Both the position numbers and the translations under genes were made by a program. From an uncultured Collinsella sp. (GTDB lineage Bacteria; Actinomycetota; Coriobacteriia; Coriobacteriales; Coriobacteriaceae), in contig CABUKS010000005.1 in assembly GCA_902492235.1 (NCBI GenBank), forward strand, positions 15,897 through 79,896: a stretch of DNA of 64,000 bases, read 5' to 3'. Positions 60,488-64,000 of the stretch are shown here, piece after piece (position 1 is the stretch's first letter; each line of letters begins with the position of its first letter). The notes under the pieces are model-generated. The model had not been told where the DNA came from. It ran no database searches and worked only from the letters and a program-made list of their open reading frames with translations.

Positions 60488-60701
60488 TAATCTGTAACAC
60501 CTTGGCCGCTAAAAGTGGGCCTGGTGTTACAGATTTAGATTTTCGATTCGGGTGTCTTCTGTTCGTCTCGATTTGTAACAGATAGAGCTCTATTTGCCGA
60601 GTAGATGTTACAGATTGAGACAAACGGGTGCCGCTGAACAATTCGTCTCGATTTGTAACATCTGGAGCCAGAAACGGTCGATAGATGTTACAGATTGAGA
60701 C
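60488..60701. repeat. E array: three successive palindromes before clpB
   Basis: E1 60488-60537 (TAATCTGTAACACC / GGTGTTACAGATTTA), E2 60565-60621 and E3 60645-60701 (GTCTCGATTTGTAACA / TGTTACAGATTGAGAC). Centres differ in all three. Spacing about 80 bases. Confidence 0.82.
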
Positions 60702-60761
60702 GGTAGCGCACCTGTGCGGCGGCGGGCCGACATCTTTACCCCTATCTTTCAATCACTCAGA

Positions 60762-60788
60762 AAATCTTATATATAGAGACTTAGATTT
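60762..60788 (+). promoter_or_regulatory. Heat-shock motif at the clpB promoter
   Basis: AAATCTTATAT-N7-CTTAGATTT, identical outside the N7 to the motif before dnaK, followed after 3 bases by TATAAG as possible -10. Confidence 0.65.
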
Positions 60789-60877
60789 GTGTATAAGATC
60801 GCGCAAAGCTGGCAACAATACTTCTCGAACAACGTGAAGCCGCCCCGTAGGGCGGCCACCCCAAGAGAGGTGATTCC

Positions 60878-63505
60878 ATGAGAATCGATAAGCTAGCAAT
60901 GACGTCGCGCGAGGCGCTGCAGACCGCCATGAGCACGGCTGCCGATGCGCAGGCCGGCGCGGTGGAGCCGATTCATCTGCTGTCTGCCCTGCTCGGTGCC
61001 GGCGAGCGCAATATCTCCGTGATCATCGAGCGCATCGGTGCCGACCCGGCTCAGCTCGCACGCTCCACACAGGATGCCATCGACCACGCGCCCAAGGTTT
61101 CGGGCGAGGGCCAGCAGATGGGCCTGTCCAACGAGCTCGTCCGCGTCATCGAAAAGGCCGAGAAGAAGGCCACCAAGATGGGCGACAGCTTTGTGGTGAC
61201 TGAGCATCTGCTGATGGCGCTTGCCGAGGACAAGGGCGAGGCGGGCCGCGTACTGCGCGACGCCGGCGTCACCAAGGAGCGCATCGAGCAAGTCTACGAG
61301 GAGCTGCGTGGCGATGACCGCGTGACGTCTGCCGAGGACAAGACTCAGTTTGAGGCACTGGAGCAGTACGGTCGCAACATCTGCGATCTGGCCCGCGCCG
61401 GCAAGCTCGACCCGGTCATCGGCCGTACCGATGAGATTCGCCGCACCATCCAGGTCCTGTCCCGTCGCACCAAGAACAACCCCGTGCTCATCGGTGAGCC
61501 GGGCGTCGGCAAGACGGCCATCGTCGAGGGCATCGCCCAGCGTATCGTGGCCGGCGACGTGCCGAGCACCCTGCGCGACCGCGACCTTATCGAGCTCGAC
61601 ATGAGCGCGCTGGTCGCCGGCGCCAAGTACCGCGGCGAGTTCGAGGACCGCTTGAAGGCCGTGCTCAAGGAAGTGCAAAAGTCCGAGGGCAAGGTCATCC
61701 TGTTCATCGATGAGCTCCACACCATCGTGGGCGCGGGTGCCACCGAGGGCTCCATGGACGCCGGCAACATCCTCAAGCCGGCGCTCGCCCGTGGCGACCT
61801 GCACGCGATCGGCGCGACCACGCTCGACGAATACCGCAAGTACATCGAGAAGGACGCGGCGCTCGCCCGTCGTTTCCAGACCGTTATGGTGAGCGAGCCT
61901 ACCGTCGAGGACACCATTTCGATCCTGCGTGGTCTGAAGGAGAAGTACGAGATCTTCCACGGTGTGCATATCACCGATAGCGCGCTCGTGGCAGCTGCCG
62001 ACCTCTCCGATCGCTACATCGCCGACCGCTTCCTGCCCGACAAGGCCATCGATTTGGTCGATGAGGCGGCAAGCCGCCTGCGCATGGAACTCGACAGCAT
62101 GCCGGTCGAGATCGACGCCACCACGCGTCAGCTCACTCAGCTGCAGATCGAGGAACAGGCGCTCATGAAAGAGACCGATGACGCCTCCAAGGAGCGTCTG
62201 GAGGCCCTGCGCCAGGAGATTGCCGAGGTCCAGGAAAAACTCAACGTGCAAAAGGCCGGCTGGCTCAACCAGAAGAACGCCATCGACCACGTGCAAGAGC
62301 TCAAGGGACAGCTCGACGAGGCCAAGAGCGAAGAGGAGCGCGCGACGCGCAATGGCGACCTGGGCCGTGCGTCCGAGCTGCGTTACTCCGTGATTCCGGG
62401 CCTGCAGCAGCAGATTCAGGATTCCGAGGCTGCGCTCGAGGCACAAAAGCAGCAGGACGGCGAGGGCCTCAACGAACAGGTGACCTCTGATGAGATCGCC
62501 GAGGTCGTGAGTGCTTGGACCGGCGTGCCCGTGTCCAAGATGATGCAGGGCGAGCTCGACAAGCTGAAGGGCTTGGAGGGCGAGCTGCATAAGCGCGTCA
62601 TCGGCCAGGACGAGGCGGTCTCCGCTGTCGCCGCGGCCGTGCGCCGCAGCCGTGCGGGTCTCTCCGATCCGGACAAGCCCATCGGCAGCTTCTTCTTCCT
62701 GGGCCCCACCGGCGTGGGCAAGACCGAGCTCGCCAAGGCGCTGGCCGAGTGCCTGTTCGATGACGAGCGCGCGCTCGTGCGTATCGACATGTCCGAGTAT
62801 ATGGAGAAGTTCAGCGTCCAGCGTCTGATTGGTGCGCCCCCGGGATACGTGGGCTACGACGAGGGCGGTCAGCTCACCGAGGCCGTGCGCCGTCGTCCGT
62901 ACTCTGTGATCTTGCTCGACGAGATGGAGAAGGCTCATCCGGATGTCTTTAACGTGCTGTTGCAGGTACTTGATGACGGTCGTCTGACCGATGGCCAGGG
63001 TCGCCAGGTGTCCTTCAAGAACACGATTATCATCATGACGTCCAACGTGGGCTCCAAGGCCATCGCCGATCTGTCCGGTAAGGACGAGGAGGAGATGCGC
63101 CATCAGGTCGACGCTGCCATGGCTCAGACCTTCCGCCCCGAGTTCCTCAACCGTATCGACGATATCGTGGTGTTCCATCCGCTCGGTATGGCGCAGATCG
63201 AGAAGATCGTCGACATCCAGCTCGCCGACGTCCGCGCGCGTCTGGCCAAGGAGCGCATGACGCTTGCCATCACCCCGGCGGCCAAGCAGATGCTCGCCGT
63301 GGGCGGCCTGGACCCGGTCTTTGGCGCCCGTCCGCTCAAGCGTCTGGTTCAGCGCGAGGTCGTGGATGCCATCGCCGCCGCTATCATCGACGGCACGGTG
63401 CGCGAGGGCGATCAGGTGACGGTCGATGCCGACAAGGACGGCGGCTTTACCGTCGTGTGCGACAACACGCCGGCGGCCACCTACGAGGTCCCCGACGCTG
63501 AGTAG
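60878..63505 (+). CDS. clpB: Disaggregase ClpB (Hsp100)
   Basis: 875 residues. N-terminal Clp repeat domain (1-145), first AAA+ module with Walker A GEPGVGKT (about 206) and FIDELHT, coiled-coil middle domain (about 400-530), second AAA+ module with GPTGVGKT (about 608) and LLDEMEKAHPDVFN, and the C-terminal D2 small domain. It works with DnaK/DnaJ/GrpE to dissolve aggregates. GAGAGGTG precedes the ATG. Shares its promoter motif with dnaK. Confidence 0.97.
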   Translation: MRIDKLAMTSREALQTAMSTAADAQAGAVEPIHLLSALLGAGERNISVIIERIGADPAQLARSTQDAIDHAPKVSGEGQQMGLSNELVRVIEKAEKKATKMGDSFVVTEHLLMALAEDKGEAGRVLRDAGVTKERIEQVYEELRGDDRVTSAEDKTQFEALEQYGRNICDLARAGKLDPVIGRTDEIRRTIQVLSRRTKNNPVLIGEPGVGKTAIVEGIAQRIVAGDVPSTLRDRDLIELDMSALVAGAKYRGEFEDRLKAVLKEVQKSEGKVILFIDELHTIVGAGATEGSMDAGNILKPALARGDLHAIGATTLDEYRKYIEKDAALARRFQTVMVSEPTVEDTISILRGLKEKYEIFHGVHITDSALVAAADLSDRYIADRFLPDKAIDLVDEAASRLRMELDSMPVEIDATTRQLTQLQIEEQALMKETDDASKERLEALRQEIAEVQEKLNVQKAGWLNQKNAIDHVQELKGQLDEAKSEEERATRNGDLGRASELRYSVIPGLQQQIQDSEAALEAQKQQDGEGLNEQVTSDEIAEVVSAWTGVPVSKMMQGELDKLKGLEGELHKRVIGQDEAVSAVAAAVRRSRAGLSDPDKPIGSFFFLGPTGVGKTELAKALAECLFDDERALVRIDMSEYMEKFSVQRLIGAPPGYVGYDEGGQLTEAVRRRPYSVILLDEMEKAHPDVFNVLLQVLDDGRLTDGQGRQVSFKNTIIIMTSNVGSKAIADLSGKDEEEMRHQVDAAMAQTFRPEFLNRIDDIVVFHPLGMAQIEKIVDIQLADVRARLAKERMTLAITPAAKQMLAVGGLDPVFGARPLKRLVQREVVDAIAAAIIDGTVREGDQVTVDADKDGGFTVVCDNTPAATYEVPDAE

Positions 63506-63549
63506 ATTTTTGGGGCCGGCTTTAAAACTGCCCCTCATCGCAAAACGCC

Positions 63550-63585
63550 AAGGGCGGCGGATCCAATTGGGTCCGCCGCCCTTTT
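63550..63585 (+). terminator. clpB terminator
   Basis: Stem AAGGGCGGCGGA / TCCGCCGCCCTT with following T-run. Confidence 0.88.
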
Positions 63586-63638
63586 TCGTGCGACAATCGA
63601 TGATGTTGAGCATGAGTACATGGCAAGGAGCTATGCAG

Positions 63639-63800
63639 ATGAAAGACGAGATCAAGACAAGCGCGCCGGCACCCAAGCCTGCGCCCAAGCCGCGCGATCC
63701 CTACATTCGCGCCGAGAACGAGGACGACGACGGCTACGATCCCTATAGCGATCGCCGCCCCGAGCGTGAGCCGATGTTCGAAGCCGATCCGTGGCGCTGA
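63639..63800 (+). CDS. Small acidic protein downstream of clpB
   Basis: 53 residues, Pro/Asp/Glu/Arg-rich (APAPKPAPKPRDPYIRAENEDDDGYDPYSDRRPER), presumably disordered. The ATG at 63639 lies 8 bases behind AAGGAG; earlier in-frame ATGs are too close to it or lack a site. It lies beyond the clpB terminator. No family recognised; coding status rests on the ribosome site and composition. Confidence 0.5.
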   Translation: MKDEIKTSAPAPKPAPKPRDPYIRAENEDDDGYDPYSDRRPEREPMFEADPWR

Positions 63801-63824
63801 GTGCCACCCAAAAGGCCACCAATA

Positions 63825-63891
63825 AGTTGCGGTGAAATAGGGACTGTTTTGCGGTTTGACCAGCAAAAACAGTCCCTATTTCACCGCAACT
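63825..63891. repeat. A-family 67-bp palindrome, copy 3
   Basis: Arms AGTTGCGGTGAAATAGGGAC and complement; the inner part also pairs (GGGACTGTTTT / AAAACAGTCCC), unlike copies 1 and 2. Confidence 0.85.
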
Positions 63892-63921
63892 GCGTTAGGG
63901 ATTTTTCTACAGGGGGAGGGT

Positions 63922-64000
63922 AGTCAAAAAAGCCCCGTCCTAAATTGAACTGCCTCCCATTTCTTGGACACGAGAAATGGGAGGCTTTTTATGCGTGTCG
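63922..64000 (+). mobile_element. Possible left end of an insertion sequence, with J half-repeat
   Basis: The J half-repeat (AGTCAAAAAAGCCCCGTCC, to AAATTGA) runs into TGAACTGCCTCCC; a perfect hairpin GCCTCCCATTTCT / AGAAATGGGAGGC with TGGACACG loop and T-run follows (63952-63988), then ATGCGTGTCG, which may open a reading frame. TTGGACAC near an end is common in IS3-type elements, but the window stops here, so it could equally be a terminator. Confidence 0.3.

Larger units (their letters stand above)
59991..60877. other. 887-base gene-free region upstream of clpB
   Basis: No convincing gene. It holds an AT-rich stretch with repeated CACTAT words (60195-60235), the right 29-bp direct repeat (60357-60385), a D palindrome (60443-60475), the E array (60488-60701) and the clpB promoter motif (60762-60788). 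Confidence 0.7.

Noticed and set aside
60893..63688. Very long open frame on the minus strand opposite clpB (and a similar one at 6106-8667)
   Set aside because: Open only because of G+C-rich codon use in the true gene; no ribosome site, His/Arg/Leu-biased composition and no family resemblance.

Overview
The window looks like a piece of chromosome from a high-G+C, gut-type Coriobacteriia actinobacterium, most likely Collinsella or a close relative. This is inferred from content: a dnaK-grpE-dnaJ-hspR heat-shock locus of actinobacterial type with a separate clpB sharing the same promoter motif, an Nramp-related transporter of the Mg-type clade known from Eggerthella, a LuxR regulator with a polytopic membrane domain, and many short palindromic repeats between genes. 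No rRNA, tRNA, CRISPR array, prophage or complete insertion sequence was seen. Codon and base use is uniform and G+C-rich except around fic (35.3-36.7 kb) and a small membrane protein gene (59.3-60.4 kb), which are AT-richer and repeat-flanked.

Layout. 0-9.7 kb: end of an ABC permease, a DUF362 ferredoxin-like protein, an alpha/beta hydrolase, a hemolysin III protein, a CorC-type CBS protein followed by a cyanophycin-synthetase-N-domain-like protein, and YtxH and PRC-barrel proteins. 9.7-16.9 kb: a NodB-fold protein that has lost its metal ligands, a PRC/MgtE_N/CBS membrane protein paired with an NRMT-like metal transporter, and an OatA-like acyltransferase. 17-20.4 kb: nucleoside salvage (ribokinase, nucleoside hydrolase), luxS and a DUF4867 gene. 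20.6-24.6 kb: a three-gene signalling cassette (7TM probable pseudokinase, active-type histidine kinase, NarL-type regulator). 24.7-29 kb: a minus-strand group encoding a DUF4428 protein, a zinc-ribbon membrane protein and an SPFH/zinc-ribbon protein, followed by a lipoprotein. 29.4-38.5 kb: LuxR membrane regulator, MgtA-type P-ATPase with a candidate leader peptide, pyrE, fic, a IIA-Glc protein and a lipoprotein. 38.9-46.3 kb: a HAD phosphatase and [NiFe]-hydrogenase maturation genes (hypE, hypD, hypC, hypF), nikR and trxA. 46.4-51.5 kb: a UDG-like protein, nadA-nadB-nadC-niaR and a ferredoxin. 52-63.8 kb: the heat-shock locus, an aconitase-family hydratase and clpB.

Several groups have visible control logic. 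The nad genes end with their repressor gene niaR, and a 19-bp perfect inverted repeat overlaps the nadA promoter. The dnaK and clpB promoters share an almost identical 27-bp motif, and hspR is the last gene of the dnaK locus. The fic promoter is bracketed by inverted repeats, and Fic itself ends in a winged-helix-like region. The P-ATPase message begins with a 23-codon ORF that has an ideal ribosome binding site.

The most unusual feature is the non-coding sequence. At least ten families of intergenic palindromes occur in this one window. One, always directly behind a stop codon (pyrE, a lipoprotein gene, hspR, hypD), has three stems whose sequences differ between copies while pairing is kept. 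Another has a constant loop and copy-specific stems. A third forms two arrays of three palindromes with a period of about 62 bp. The changing but paired stems point to selection for folded RNA or folded single-stranded DNA rather than for a fixed DNA sequence.
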